Program-made: the position numbers and the translations under genes
Assembly (NCBI GenBank): GCA_000231825.2
Contig: JH720316.1
Location: 63,497-127,496, forward strand
Direction of reading: 5' to 3'
Length of the DNA: 64,000 nt
DNA from: Tetrahymena elliotti 4EA
Lineage: Eukaryota; Ciliophora; Oligohymenophorea; Hymenostomatida; Tetrahymenidae
The notes under the pieces: model-generated
Told to the model about the DNA's origin: nothing
Databases searched by the model: none
What the model saw: only the letters and a program-made list of their open reading frames with translations
Shown: positions 47,251 through 60,151 of the stretch, piece by piece
Position numbering within the stretch: position 1 is the stretch's first letter
Layout of the letters: each line of letters begins with the position of its first letter

Positions 47251-50200
47251 TCATATAAACAAGCAATCAGATTAACAAAGAAAAATCCACAATGTATCTT
47301 AGGAACAATTAGCTTAGAAATAATTATATTTCATGCTGAAAAGCAATAACTAAAAACAGGGTAATACCTTAAATGAGGGATAGATGTGCACAAGAGCACA
47401 TTTGAAAATAATATCTTTTTCAAATGTTTAAGTTTATTGAAGGTGACAAGATATTTAATGATTGGAGAGATTGGTCATATTATGAGCTTGGAACATTTTT
47501 CTATTTATCTTTTTTTGTTATTGACTGAGAGAGCTTCTTAGATTTACCATTTTTTTAAACTTTTTTTTTTGTTTTCCTGAACTAAAACTTTCTGTAATTT
47601 AGTATTACGTTACTGAGGTTGTTATGAGGGAAATAAATTTAATAATTCTTAAATCGGTCGAAATGCTAAAACCACAAATTAGAAGGAACAAAATTCTACT
47701 TGTCAATACTTAAACCTTATTATTCTGATAAATTTATCTATAATTCAGTTTGAAAAGATTGAAGTTTATTATTTCTGCCACTTTAAATTTCCAAATTAAG
47801 AGAGTCTTGTCTATGACTAAAGAGAGTATTTTATTATTTAATTTAAATTTATTAATTTTCTATATTGTCTAATTAGCTTAAAGCGGAGCATTACTGATAA
47901 TTACTAACTGTATTTTCTTTTGGATAAATATTTATTTTAATCTAACTTGCTGTTTTCAATTCTTCTTAATTTTGATTCTAATTCATGTTTTGTTATTATT
48001 CTAAGTTTTTAATCACTTTTGAAAAATCTATTTTAAATGAATTTTTTCTTTGATATTTATTGTTAGATTTCTATGAGCAATAAGTATTTTCTTTAAAAAA
48101 TTATTTTTAGTTATTTCTTTAACTTGAACTTTGCTCATCTATTCTTTTTTTTTATAAAAATAAAATAAATATTATTTTTTTGCTTTTTTTAAAAAATGAA
48201 ATGAATATTAATAAAAAATTATCATACTCAATATTTTCACTTTAATCTTATTAATTTTCAGAAAGAAAAATATACTCATCATCAAATCCTGTTTACTATA
48301 TTTAATTTTTCTTATTTTAAACTACCTACTAAACTAATTCAGAGCAAATGTATTAATAAAAGGCATTTAAACTTCTGGATTTCTTTCTATTAAAAGTTTC
48401 ATCTCTTTCATTATTTTTTTCAAGATTTTATAAGCACAGTATTTTTTGAATATTTGGTTAATACTGTAGCAAATTGCAATCGAGAATCTGATGATTAAAT
48501 TTTCCACAACTTTCACATTTCTTATTGAGAAATTAATAATTTTAATTTTATCTTAGTTAATCTTTGATAAAATTGTAGCTTTCCTTATATTATATAAAGA
48601 AAATTTAAATTTATATACATTAATTGTCAATTTACCAAGTCTTTTTCATGTTGCTAAAGAATTTGATAGAAATCTTCAAATTCTAAAAACAGGAGAGAAA
48701 CAACACTTTGTGATTTTGCTTAAAACACTCTTCCACTTCTAGTAAAAAATTCTACCTCTCCAAACATACTTCCTTTCTAATTAAGAAAATATTAAAATTT
48801 TATGAATTAATGAATCAATAAATGAATTAATTTTTAATTTAGAAAGATATAAGTATATTTTTTGTGTAATCTGTGTGTTTACTTTGTTTTTGAAGAAATT
48901 TCATTTTTCTTGGTTTACTATTTTTGTATTTTTACTTGATTACATTTAAATTATCAGAAATCTCTTAAATATAAGAGGTTTTTTTTATATAGTATTGCTA
49001 GTTACTGTATTTTTTTTGTCAATAGGCAACTAAAAAAAATAAATTAAAGGTTAAGGTTTTTGCATTTTCTTTCATAAAGAAAAATCAGTATCTCCTTATG
49101 ACTATGCTGGTCATCTTTTTAGAGGTTTTACATATTATTATTTTTTCTCACCAAAAATTAAAAAAAGGTTTTCAATTAAAAATTAGGAGATTATGAAGAT
49201 ATTTAAAAATACCATTTGCACTTAAATAAGATAAAAATTGAAAAAATATTAGATAAAAATTAATAATTGAATAATACAACAAATTTGTATTCATAAGTGA
49301 TTCCTCTTGTAATTTGTATTGATTCAAAAGAAAAATTCTTAAATTAATGTGAAAAAATTTTGTTTTAAGAGAAATGTAATTGATTTTGAATGAATTATTA
49401 TTTGAATTATTAATATTAAGATCTGGGCAAAATAGATTTTTATAATGTTAAAAAATACAAAAAATTTGATATGAAAAATAGTGAAAAAAAATAAATTAAT
49501 CAATACTTACATTTAATTCAGTACATTCTTTTTGGTGATTACCTTATTGAATATACAAAACAATAGTGCCTTTTTGTACAAAGAACAATCTATTATCTAA
49601 TTATCCTTATTGATATAAATCAGTTTCTGGACCAATTTTTAGTTATTTGATTTTCATCGAAAGCTCATCTAGAAATGACTTTGTGAAATTTAAAGAGAAT
49701 AATTTTTATGAATATAAATATTTATGATTCATCTCATATTTAATATTGTCTCTCATAGATTTAGGAAGGTCATCTATCATCGCAAGTCCTTCTTCTTCTA
49801 AACTTTAATCACATTCTTTATGCAAATACTCATAGTACTTCATAACTTAATATGTTATTTTCTTACTCAGTTATCTAGAATTCATCAATTTATTTAAAGC
49901 CTTTAAAATTAATAATTAACATTTACATAAGATATATTAAAGTAATTTTTTAATTAGTAACTTGCATTTTTTTGTTAAATATTTCTGATTTTTTTTATAT
50001 CTCTGCAACAATTTCTTGAATTTAACTTATCGAATATCCAAAAATACCACATGAGATTAATGTAACAAAAGAGACATAAATCCTTTCTATATTTGAGATT
50101 GGTACTATATCTCCATATCCAATGGTTGTCATAGTAATCGTAGACCAATAAATTGCAGCAACATATTTTGAAAAATTAGAACTAATATCCACCTTAGTTT

Positions 50201-51936
50201 TAATTTGTTGATATTTTTCATCTTATATGCCAAATAAAAGGAAAAAAGAGCCTTAAATATTGATGAATGTAATAACTGTTAAGATTAACAGTGATATTCT
50301 TTTAAATATTACATGCTTTGCTTCTTAATCAAATTTCTAAAATAATTCTTTGTAAGTACTCACAACTCTAAAAATTCTTAAAACCAAAATATATTCTAAA
50401 TATCGCAGACTATAAAAATTCACAGAAAGATAATATGATAGTAAAATAAAAAAGTCAAACCTATTTAGCATTTATAATTTAAAAAAATAAATAAATCGAT
50501 TTTTTTAAATTGAATGGAAGGTTTTTACATGAATTCTTTCTTAAAATACCTTAAAAGTATATATTCTCTACTAATAATGATTCTACCTCTTTTAAAAACT
50601 GCCTAATTAGAAATTAAAAAGTAATATATAACTATAAAAGAAATATAATTCGTAATATTACTCTATTTAGATTAATTACTGTTTCTATAAGAAGAAAACA
50701 AAATATCATGATTTAAAAACATGAAAGCTCTCTATCCAATTCTTATTATTCTGATAGATCAAAGTTAACTCTATAAGGTACATAAAAAACAATTGAAATC
50801 CATACAAAAGTAATCAATACATCCCAAATCAATAAAAATAATGAATCCTTTTTTTATTAGTTAATTCATCATTAAAACAAAGTATTTTTGTTGAAGTCAA
50901 AAAAAATTTTTTTTTAAATGGAAATATTCATAAAATGAACAAAAGAAATTACAGGAGTAGCAATCAGCTTTTCTGTTGAAATGAGGTAGTTTCTAAAAAC
51001 TATTTTTAACAAAGAATTATTGAATAAATATCAATAAATTAGAAATTATGTTTTACTTAAACTTAATTTTGTCAATAAGTGAGTCGAATTATTTTGTTCC
51101 TTTTTTATAATAAAAATATGTAAGTTTTCTTATTTTAGTGAATTTTCACTTCTAAAAAATTATTAATGAAAGAATAAATCAACAAATGAATGAGTGAATA
51201 CTTATTTTTGAATTAGACCTTTCTTTAAGAAGTAAAAATAATCAGAGCTCTAGTCATTCAAAAAAGCAAATTATTTTTAGCTAAAGTTTTTGAAATTGAA
51301 TGAATAGGCATACTGTAAAAGGTTGCTTACAAATTTCTTAATCAAGTAAGTCTTTTTGAAAAATAACATATTAGATGCTTTAATTTAATTTGAGCTCTTT
51401 TTATCAGAATCGTCACTATTTTGATTTTTTAATTAATTTTTACTATTTGAAAAATAACTTTTTAATGGAATTTGTGGTTTTTAAATTATTTAAGCAAGCA
51501 TAATCTTTTTTTTCTACTCTTACATAGATTTCTCTAAAGAACTTGAATTCTATCTTTTAGCTAATTTCTATTCAGCTACTTAAACATTAATATTTTCTAG
51601 ATTTTGGACATCGCTTTAAGGAATAAGTTGACTTTGATCCATTCCACTTTGGTAATTGCTCTATTATATTTTCATTCTAAAACTTTACCCATCAACTTCT
51701 ATAAATTAATTTTAAGAAATATTTAAAGACAGTTATTCATCATTTTTAGGTATTTCATCTTAATAGATATCTTTATTATTTATACTTGACTAAATTTTAT
51801 CTGTCTTTGATTTCTTCTCAAAAGAAAATGATAAGTTACTCAAAGCATCTTTTTCTTTCTCCTTTCCTATCTTAAACTCCTACATTTAGTCGACTAAGCA
51901 AAAACTTTTTACTTTTGTTACTCCTTACCTTCTCAT
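47251..51936 (-). CDS. K5: cyclic-nucleotide-binding K+ channel with zinc knuckle
   Basis: Start ATG 51936-51934. Exon 1 (51936-51202) has 245 codons beginning MRRQGVTKVKSFCLVDQMQ, almost the same as K4. S1-S5 fall at about 50970-50220. The pore at about 50165-50109 reads VAAIYWSTITMTTIGYGD, followed by S6 and C-linker (about 50090-49960). The binding domain covers about 49900-48760, the knuckle CESCGKFNHQILDC is at about 48515-48470, and the YFPHNN motif is in the tail (about 47630). The conserved tail frame continues past the position where K3 stops, through sequence not shared with K4, to TGA 47253-47251. The extreme C-terminus is therefore less certain. K4 and K5 differ mainly in introns and scattered codons, as expected for a recent tandem duplication under selection. 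Confidence 0.85.
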
Positions 51937-52609
51937 ACTCTTTCTTGGCTTTCCTTTATTTTATTGTCTTATTTATTTAAGAGATAAATTAATTGTCTTT
52001 TTTATATTAAAAATTGAATTATTATATTCAAATTAAAAACTTTCAATGTTTTTTTAATCTTTGACCATTAATTAAGCTTGGAGTTTCTTTAAAAAACAAT
52101 AAATTTATTTTTATAATTAATAATTTATCACTTTTGTTTAAAACTACACAAAAAATAATAGAACCATAAATAACAAATTTTATTTGATATAATTTTAGTA
52201 AATCACTAAATATTAAATGCAATTATTGAATTATCTCTTTACATTTTTATATATTTACTTTATTAGTGCTAATTTTACTTTTTTATAATTAAGGATATTA
52301 ATTTTGATATGCACATTTCAATTAAGTAATTATTTATTTTTAATACAACTTAACTCGAAACATTTTAAAATCTTTTTGTGCTATTTATTTTTGACTCCTA
52401 ATTTTACTTTTTAAAATATTTTGATCAAAAGAAATTTTTAATTTAATGTTAAAAAAATAATAATATTTATATTAATTATTTATAACTTCTTTTTAATAGC
52501 TTATGGATATTTTTATTTAGCAAAAAATAGTATTTATTTTAATTATTTTTATCTTTAATCATGATATTACCTAATATTAATTCAAGCTTAAATTAAGAAA
52601 AACAATATA
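51937..52609. other. Divergent intergenic region, K5 (-) and L3 (+)
   Basis: It separates two genes transcribed away from each other, so it probably holds both promoters. AT-rich, no specific motif recognised. Confidence 0.45.
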
Positions 52610-55600
52610 ATGGGTCCTATTTGCTCATATAAAAAGATAAAAGATGAAATCAAGTGTGATCAATATTTTACTAATTTGGAAGAGGTGATTATTTTAATTC
52701 ACTACTTAAACTATGTTTTTCTTTAAAAAATAGTTTGTAAACTCTAGATTGATAGACCATTAGAGAATCAACATTAAATTTAAGTTGACATTTAAAGATT
52801 AATTTCATTTATCTTTAATTCAAGAAAAAGTTTTCAAAAAGAAAATAAAAAAATAACTTTCAAATTTAAATATTTTAAATTAAATTATTTTTTTATAAAA
52901 ATTAGTAATTAGCTATTTGATAACTAGAATTTTAGTGATTTCTTTGATGCATTATAGAGATGCAATAGACTTTCTACACTTATTTTGGACATGGAGTAAA
53001 TAATATCCTCCTTTTTATACAATATATTTTTACATTACTTTTTAAATATAAAATTCATAGAAGCTGCTAACTTGGTCCAATAAATACAACTAAATTAAGC
53101 AAATGTTTTGAAAATTTTACTGATCTTTAAACTCTGGTCATAGATATAGAGTAATATTTGTTTTACATTTATAATTTAATAAATTTTAAAAAAGAACAAA
53201 CTATTTGAAAATATTTAATCACAAAATTGATATTACTTTAATAAATAATTATATTAAAAAAGGATTAACTCTATTGAAGATACAGGAATTACTGATTTAG
53301 GCTAATCATTAGAAAAATGCACTAATATCTCATTTTTAAAGCTTTTCTTAAGGTAAAATTGTTGTTAGATTCTTTCCTTAAATGTTTAATTCTATTTAGC
53401 TTTGATATTAATAATAATTAAAATTTATAATTAATTCAATAAGATCTAATGGCATATTTGAATTGGGAGCAATAAGCTTAGGGTCTTCTTTAGGAAAATT
53501 AACTAAATTAGAATCTTTAGAAATTTAGCTTTTGTAAAACATAATTTTCAGACTTATCATAAAATATTTAATTAGTTTTAGTATTCATATAAAAGATATT
53601 GATTTTTAAAACCATTTTTAAATTATAATCTTAATAAAGTGTAACTTGTCTAAATTCCAATCTTTTTAAGATTTGGTTAAAGCTTCCCTCAAAATTAGAT
53701 TTTATTTAAGGTGCTGTTTGTTTAACCCTATTTTACAAATAAAACATAAAATAAAAGATTATAATATATTTACTTTAATAAGATTTAATTATTTCGACTA
53801 TTATTATATTTTTTAAAATATTAGTGGAAATTATATTAATAATGATGGAGTTGGTAATTTATGTAGAAATATAAAAAATTGCAAACATCTTAGAACTTTA
53901 ATCCTAGGGATTAGGTAATTAAAAATCATAGATTTTTCATATTTATTCATAAAAAAAACATATTAAAATTAATAAATTTTTTCATTTATAAACTTAATGT
54001 AGAAATTTCTTATATAAAGTTAAATTTATTAAAAAATTAGAAGTAATGATTACACTGAGATTGGAATGTCAGCTCTTGGATCTGAATTATCATACTGCTC
54101 TAATCTTTAAACTTTAGAAATAGAAACATGGTAAATTATTTTCAATAATAATTCATTAGTTAAATATTTGAAGAGTTGCTAAATTTAATTTAAAAATGTT
54201 TACAATTTTTACTTTTTTTTCTTCTTAGATTAAAGAGTATTTTAATTTTTTTATCATAAGTTAAAATAAAATCTAGGATATTAAAGGCTTTTGTCAGGGA
54301 TTAAAAAAATGCAGTGAAATATCTGATTTAAATTTAGATATCTTGTAAAGATCTTTCTATTTATATATTCTGATATTTCAACAAAAACTCTAATAAATTT
54401 GTTTCTTTTTAATTTTAAACAAATTATTATGTTCAAATAAAATAAAAAGTGATATTTAAATTGGAAAAGAAGCAGGATATCATTTAGGATCTATGATAGC
54501 AGCCTTAAAAAAACTTAAAAAATTAAAAATAAAAGCAGAGTAAAAAATTTTTATTTCAAATCATTTAAATAGTCTTTAATTTCAAAATATCTTAGAGTTC
54601 TCAATTTGTATTTACAACTAATTTAAGTTACTTTTTATTCTTTAATTTTTTATCTTTTTTTAAAAAAAACAACAACAGAAGAAACTAAATTGGAGATCAA
54701 TTTCTGTCAAGTTTTGCATAAGAAATCAGTTAACATGTTAATCTCACAAAATTAACACTTGAATTTAGGTAATATTTTGAAATGATTCTTTTAATTTACC
54801 TGAAATTTTTTTTGTAATATGATTTGATTAAAGTGAAAATGAAATATAATTATCAGGGGATACTCTTTTTGCAAGTAATTTAGCAAAATGCAAAAGTCTT
54901 TCTAAACTACACATCAATATGGGGTAAAAAATAAATTTTTGCTGCTTACAATAAATAAAACATAAAATAAATTTTAGTCATAAAACAAAAATAATGTAAA
55001 TTCAATTAATTATTTAGAGAAAACTAAATTGGTTACTCTGGCTTTAAGAATTTATGCTCTAAATTAGTTTAAGAAACAAGCTTGTAAGAGTTGACTATTA
55101 ATTTAAAGTAAATTATTTCATAATATTCATTATGAATAATAAATTTATAGAATTAAATACACTTCTTTTAAAAATAAATGAAAAGATCAAACAATTTTCT
55201 TGATGATGGGGATTATGAACTTTTCCATGGCTTTAATACAAGTAATCTTTAAAAGTTGATACTTGATTTAAGGTAATGTAATTTTTTAATTTTTTGAATT
55301 TAAATAATTTTAATTTTTACTAAACTAGTTCAGTCAAGCTAAATGCTAAAATCATCTCAAATTTATGTTCCTATTTAGCAAAGATTAGCAGTCTGTCTTA
55401 TTTATCACTTAAATTAAAGTAATAATAAACTAACTTTTGGGTTTATTTTTTAAATAGTAAAAAAAAATTAATTAGTTTCAAAAAAATTAAGAAACACCGA
55501 AATAAATTTGGATTTTTTTAGAATAAATAATTATTTTTTAAAATTGATTTAAAAAAAATTAATGTAATTGAAAGAAAAATAAAGAAAAAAATAAATTAAA

Positions 55601-56773
55601 AAACAATTACTTAAAATTTTGATTATTATAAAATTTTTTAACAAAAAACTATTTAAATTTAACAAAATAAATTAATAAAAATGCGATAATTTTATTTAAA
55701 ATATTTAATTTAAAGCTATTTATTTTATAAACTAAAATATGTTTAGTCCATATATATTCATATTTTAATTTGGTAAATGGCTATATATTAGCTTTTTATT
55801 AATATTATTCAAAAAGAGGAAGTGATGTTACAGATGATGTTGTTTTAGTATTAGCTTCAAATTTATAGAACTTCATTAATATTGAAAGTCTAAAGCTGGA
55901 AATCAGGTACTTATTTATTTAATAAAGTAGAAGTTTTTGATGATGAATTTCTAATATGAAAAAGTGAAGGGAACATAAATTAAAGAAATGAAGTTTTGAA
56001 TGATCTTGGATTCAATCTAACTAAGTGCCTCGATCTCAAAAAATTATCGTTAAAATTAGAGTAAATAAGATTTATGAAGATCCAGTTTGAAGATATTCAC
56101 AATTAAAAATCTAAAACACAAAATAAAGATAATTTTTTAAAAAATAGTAAAATGCTATAAGATGATAATTAATTATCTAATTTAGGTTCTCATTTAACAA
56201 CTCAACTCCTGTTTTTTTCACTTGACCTTAAGTTAACAAAATAAATAATCAAAAATTTTTTCTTACTATTTTTCAATTAAATTTTATATTAGCCTCAATT
56301 GTGTGACTAGTAAGGGTCTAGCTGATTTAGGGTAGAATTTAATCAAAACAGCTAATTTGAAAGGCTTGAAACTTAAATTTGTGTAATTATTTAATTCAAT
56401 AAATATGGATTTAGTTGAATTTATATTATAGAAGATTTTTTCTTGCAAAATATACAAATTATTTTTTATATTTTAAGTTTTATTGTTTTTTTAAAAAGTA
56501 ACTGCTCTATGTTAACTGAATAAAACATTTATCCATTGATCTAAGACTTGAAAATGTGTAATAATCTTTAATATATAAATCTATTTTTTTGGTAATAAAA
56601 TTTTCAATTTCCTTATTGATCAAATTAAAAAATATTCTATTTTTTTTATTAGGGATTTTACTTCTTAATAAGAATCGTTTAAATCTAAAGTAGATAAGAA
56701 GCTTAAGAAATTCTAAAAGTTAGTTTACTTAAAGAGTTAACAGGATTTATTTAAAGATACTTCTCTTTTTTGA
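52610..56773 (+). CDS. LRR repeat protein L3 (second subfamily)
   Basis: Start ATG 52610, exon 1 52610-52783 (58 codons, MGPICSYKKIKDEIKCDQYF...), exon 2 52913-52995. Repeat exons of 84-96 nt: 53061-53150, 53263-53352, 53444-53533, 53825-53914, 54041-54130, 54261-54344, 54450-54539, 54679-54768, 54834-54923, 55018-55107, 55186-55272, 55329-55418, 55817-55906, 55965-56060, 56148-56231 and 56293-56382. A degenerate exon lies near 56499-56590. The terminal exon is 56691-56773 (DKKLKKFQKLVYLK..., TGA 56771-56773). Repeats follow the RNI-like pattern, for example GSDVTDDVVLVLASNLQNFI (from 55818). The N-terminal 58 residues are shared with L4 and are not LRR; they contain IDRPLENQHQI and may act as a cap or small adapter. 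A decayed repeat at about 53640-53713 lies in an intron. Function unknown; a binding solenoid is likely. Confidence 0.8.
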
Positions 56774-57109
56774 ATAATAAAGATTTCAGTTAAAATAATA
56801 ATTTTAATAGACAAAAGAGGACCTAATTTTGTTATTTTAATTTTTAATGATTAAGTATCTGTATTTTTTAATATATTTTTGTTTGAGATACTCTTAAAAT
56901 TTTAAATACTTTAAAAATAAATAATTTTTATGAAATAAAATATCATCAATTTACCTTACTTCTATTCTTTAATTAATCCTAATTTTTTATAAAAATAATT
57001 TTTAATTAAAATTGATAAATAAAATTGAATTAGTAAATTATTTATTTTAAAGGAAATTAAAGATAAAAAATTAAGGTATGTAAACTTTTTATTAATATTA
57101 TTTAAAAAG
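56774..57109. other. Intergenic after L3
   Basis: AT-rich; no exon seen. Confidence 0.4.
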
Positions 57110-57960
57110 TGGAAGTGATGTTACAGATGATGTTGCTTTGATATTAGCTTCTAATTTATAGAACTTCATTAATATTGAAAATCTAAAGCTAGAAATTAGG
57201 TACTTATTTATTTAATAATAATAATTTTAAAAAATAATTTCTTATTTTCAAAAGTGAAGGGAAAATAAATCAAAGAGATGAACTCTTTAATAGCCTTGAA
57301 TTAAATCTAACAAAGTGTGTCAATCTCAAAAAATTACTATTATAATTTAAGTAAATTAAATAATAAATATATAAAGAATTAATTTAAGAATACAAATAAT
57401 TAATTAATGATCTATTATTACATTTTGTTAAATTAAATAATAGAATGTTAGATGATAATACATTATCAAATTTTAGTTCTTATTTAATTAAATTGACTGA
57501 TCTCCAGTTTTTTTCACTCATTCTTAAGTTAGCTAAATTATTTAAAATATTCTCTTATATAAACTAAATTTAAATTTAGTGAAAGTTCTGTATCTAGCAA
57601 AGATCTTACTGATTTAGGGAGCATTTAATCAATTAATTATTTACCCTTCATTGCTTAAATTTTATTTTTTACAAACATCCACAACTTTAGTTTAACTGAA
57701 GAAATCTATTATAAATTGATCTAAGATTTGGAAAAGTGTAAAGATCTTTAATACATCACTTTCTCTCTTAAGGCGTAACTTAAAATTAAAATAAAGAATA
57801 GATAAGAAGGTTATGAAATTCTAAAAGTTAGTTAACATAAATAATGATTTCATTTCTTCCTGCTACTTAGCTTTTTTGAATGACTAAAGGCTCAGTAAAA
57901 ATAATTATTTTAATATTCTAAAGACTAACTTATTTTCTTATTTAAATTTATAATGTTTAA
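57110..57960 (+). pseudogene. Truncated 3' duplicate of an L3/L4-type LRR gene
   Basis: It contains only the last repeats: 57110-57199 (GSDVTDDVALILASNLQNFI), 57255-57350, about 57443-57529, degraded repeats near 57590 and 57680, and a terminal exon from about 57790 (DKKVMKFQKLVNINN). There is no N-terminal exon or earlier repeats upstream. It is closer to the 3' end of L4 (62888-63781) than to that of L3. It is probably a leftover of tandem duplication or unequal crossing-over. Confidence 0.7.
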
Positions 57961-58215
57961 GTATATGTATTTTTATGAATTTTTAGTTATTTTTTGTAAA
58001 TATTTGATTTTAAAAAAATAAATCATTTTTATGAAATAAGCTATCATCCTTTAAAATAAATAGTTAATAGTTAATGTTCAATATTAAAACAAAGCTCCTT
58101 TTTTATTATTTTTCTTTTTTTAATTTTTAAGTAAAAATTTTAAAAAAATTATTGTAATGATTAATTAAGATAAAAATTATTAAATTTTAATACAAGAAAT
58201 AGGAAATTTGATGAA

Positions 58216-58343
58216 CACTGTAAAACCTTATAAATTTTCACCCAGTTATATTAACACCCAAAAACTGAAAAATTTCTAAAATCTGGGGGGAGAGGGAGAG
58301 GAGGAGGGGGGAGTTAGGTGTTAATTAATGAGGATTTACTGTA
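58216..58343. mobile_element. Small inverted-repeat element with a G-rich core (MITE-like)
   Basis: The left end CACTGTAAAACCTTATAAAT matches the reverse complement of the right end, TACAGTAAATCCTCATTAAT, and similarity continues inward through CACC. About 22 of 28 positions agree. The right end follows the ACAGT-next-to-TA rule of Tc1/mariner elements. The core, about 58284-58318, is almost pure G and A with long G-runs, unlike anything else in the window. There is no coding capacity. It is most likely a non-autonomous DNA transposon. Confidence 0.5.
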
Positions 58344-58844
58344 ATAGGTTTTAAAAGAAATAAACAAAAAAATTAAAAACAAAAAATTTCATAATATTGA
58401 CATAAATTAATTTTTTCTTTCTTTCATTTAATTTACATTTTGGTTGAAAACTTTTCTTTTTATGAACAAATTAATAATGTGAGAATTTTGTAATCAAGAA
58501 GAAAAAAGAAAATATATATATTTAAATATAAGATTAATTTAATATGATAAAAATTATTTCAAGATAAAAAATACAATAAATCAACCAACAAAGAAAGAAA
58601 GAAAATTAAATTCTTTTAAAAATGATGGTAACTAATTAATAATATTATTTATATGCAGAAGATTACAATCATATTTTAAGAAATTAATAGTCAACCATTA
58701 TGATATTAAATTGCCATCATATTGTCTGTAAAAAAGATTTTTAAAACTAATGATCAATTAAAAAGACTAACATAATTTTTTATTTTAAATTTTATTCATT
58801 TATTTTTAATTATTTAATTTATTTATTTTTTCAAAAAAAAAACT
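58344..58844. other. Intergenic
   Basis: AT-rich with short purine repeats (aagaaagaaagaaaa near 58590). No confident exon. The missing upstream part of the RING-like fragment was looked for and not found. Confidence 0.35.
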
Positions 58845-59015
58845 CATAAGAATTGCCCTGTCTGCAGAACAAGAATTCATTCTGCTTTTGTATTAAGCGA
58901 ATATCTAAATAACTTTGATCAAAATAAAATTAATTTGAAAATACAAGATTATCTCAGGTTTGATATGGAATTTATTGGCCACGTTCATGCTCTAAAAATG
59001 GTGGCAAAAATGCTA
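58845..59015 (+). pseudogene. RING-finger C-terminal fragment
   Basis: After a 3' splice-like ctcataag the frame reads KNCPVCRTRIHSAFVLSEYL, continuing about 35 residues to TGA at 59011-59013. K-x-CPVCR is the last cysteine pair of a C3HC4 RING finger, the E2-binding domain of ubiquitin ligases. The earlier Cys/His pairs were not found within about 500 bp upstream, and no long frame precedes it. It is either the last exon of a gene with distant exons or, more likely, a remnant. Base composition is less AT-rich than its surroundings, as expected for coding origin. Confidence 0.5.
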
Positions 59016-60151
59016 TGGTGAATTCGCTATTTTTAATAAACAATTTTGTTTAGATTGTTTATAATAAAATAACAAATTGCTAATTGGAATTTGCTATTTT
59101 GTCCTAATAGTCTTTTGAGAACCTTTTAAGCTAATTGCTAACAGAAAAAACATATTAAAAACTGTCACTTGCAGATTTATATTCAAGATTTCTTGAAAAC
59201 AAATAATGTAGTTTTTGAAAAAGTTCTTTGCAAATAATAGTTTATTATATAAGCACTAAAAGGTAAGTGCAATTAAATGAAAAATGTTATTTAACAATAT
59301 TTTTGATAGATCAAATACTTCATTTTAATAATTGATAATTAAGAAGAAAAACAATACATGCTTATAAAATAAATAAATAAAGAAGTTATTATAAAATTAA
59401 TTATTTATGTTTGATAATTATTTATTCTGTATTTTGATATTTTTAATTTCTTTTTTTTTCTTCTCTGTTTAAAAATTTCTTTTTATCATTATTATTTTAT
59501 TAAATCAAAAAGATATTTTTATTGAGAGAAAAAAAGCTTTATTAATATTTTAAATAAATATTGACTAATTTGATTGAAAATAAACTTTACTATTTTTGAA
59601 ATTGATAAAAGATATTTTTACTTTATTTAACTTTGTTTTGAAAAAATAATATTTTATTATGTTAATTTACGAGAAAATATTTTTAAATTAAAAGATGAAG
59701 TTAATTAAATAATTCTTTGAAGAAGGAAAATATCAAAAGTATTTATAAATTGAGATAAACAAAACAAAATAAAAAATCATAAATAAACCATTTTTTTAAT
59801 TAAATAAACTTATTTATAATTAATTGTCTTTTTTTTGATTATTTAAGTCACAAATTTTTGTCATATAAAAAAAAATCCTACATGATTTACTTTTAAAATA
59901 TGTATTTTTGTTGTGTTTTTTGAATATTAAAAAGTAAGAACTTTTTATTAGAAGAAATTGCTCATTAAAGTAAAAGGATTATAATGTTTCTATTAAAAAT
60001 TACATTTTATTCATTCAACTTAAAAGCTTGAAAGGATATTTTCATTCACTAATAATTAGTATCTATTGTAATTGAATATATCTTAATTCTTGATATTGTT
60101 ATTTATCAATCAAAAATATTAATTCAAGATAAAATCAGATAATGCATTTAA
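59016..60151. other. Intergenic upstream of L4
   Basis: AT-rich, no gene seen. The last about 30 bp before the ATG resemble the L3 5' flank (...aattcaag...), consistent with duplication of the gene with some of its promoter. Confidence 0.4.
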
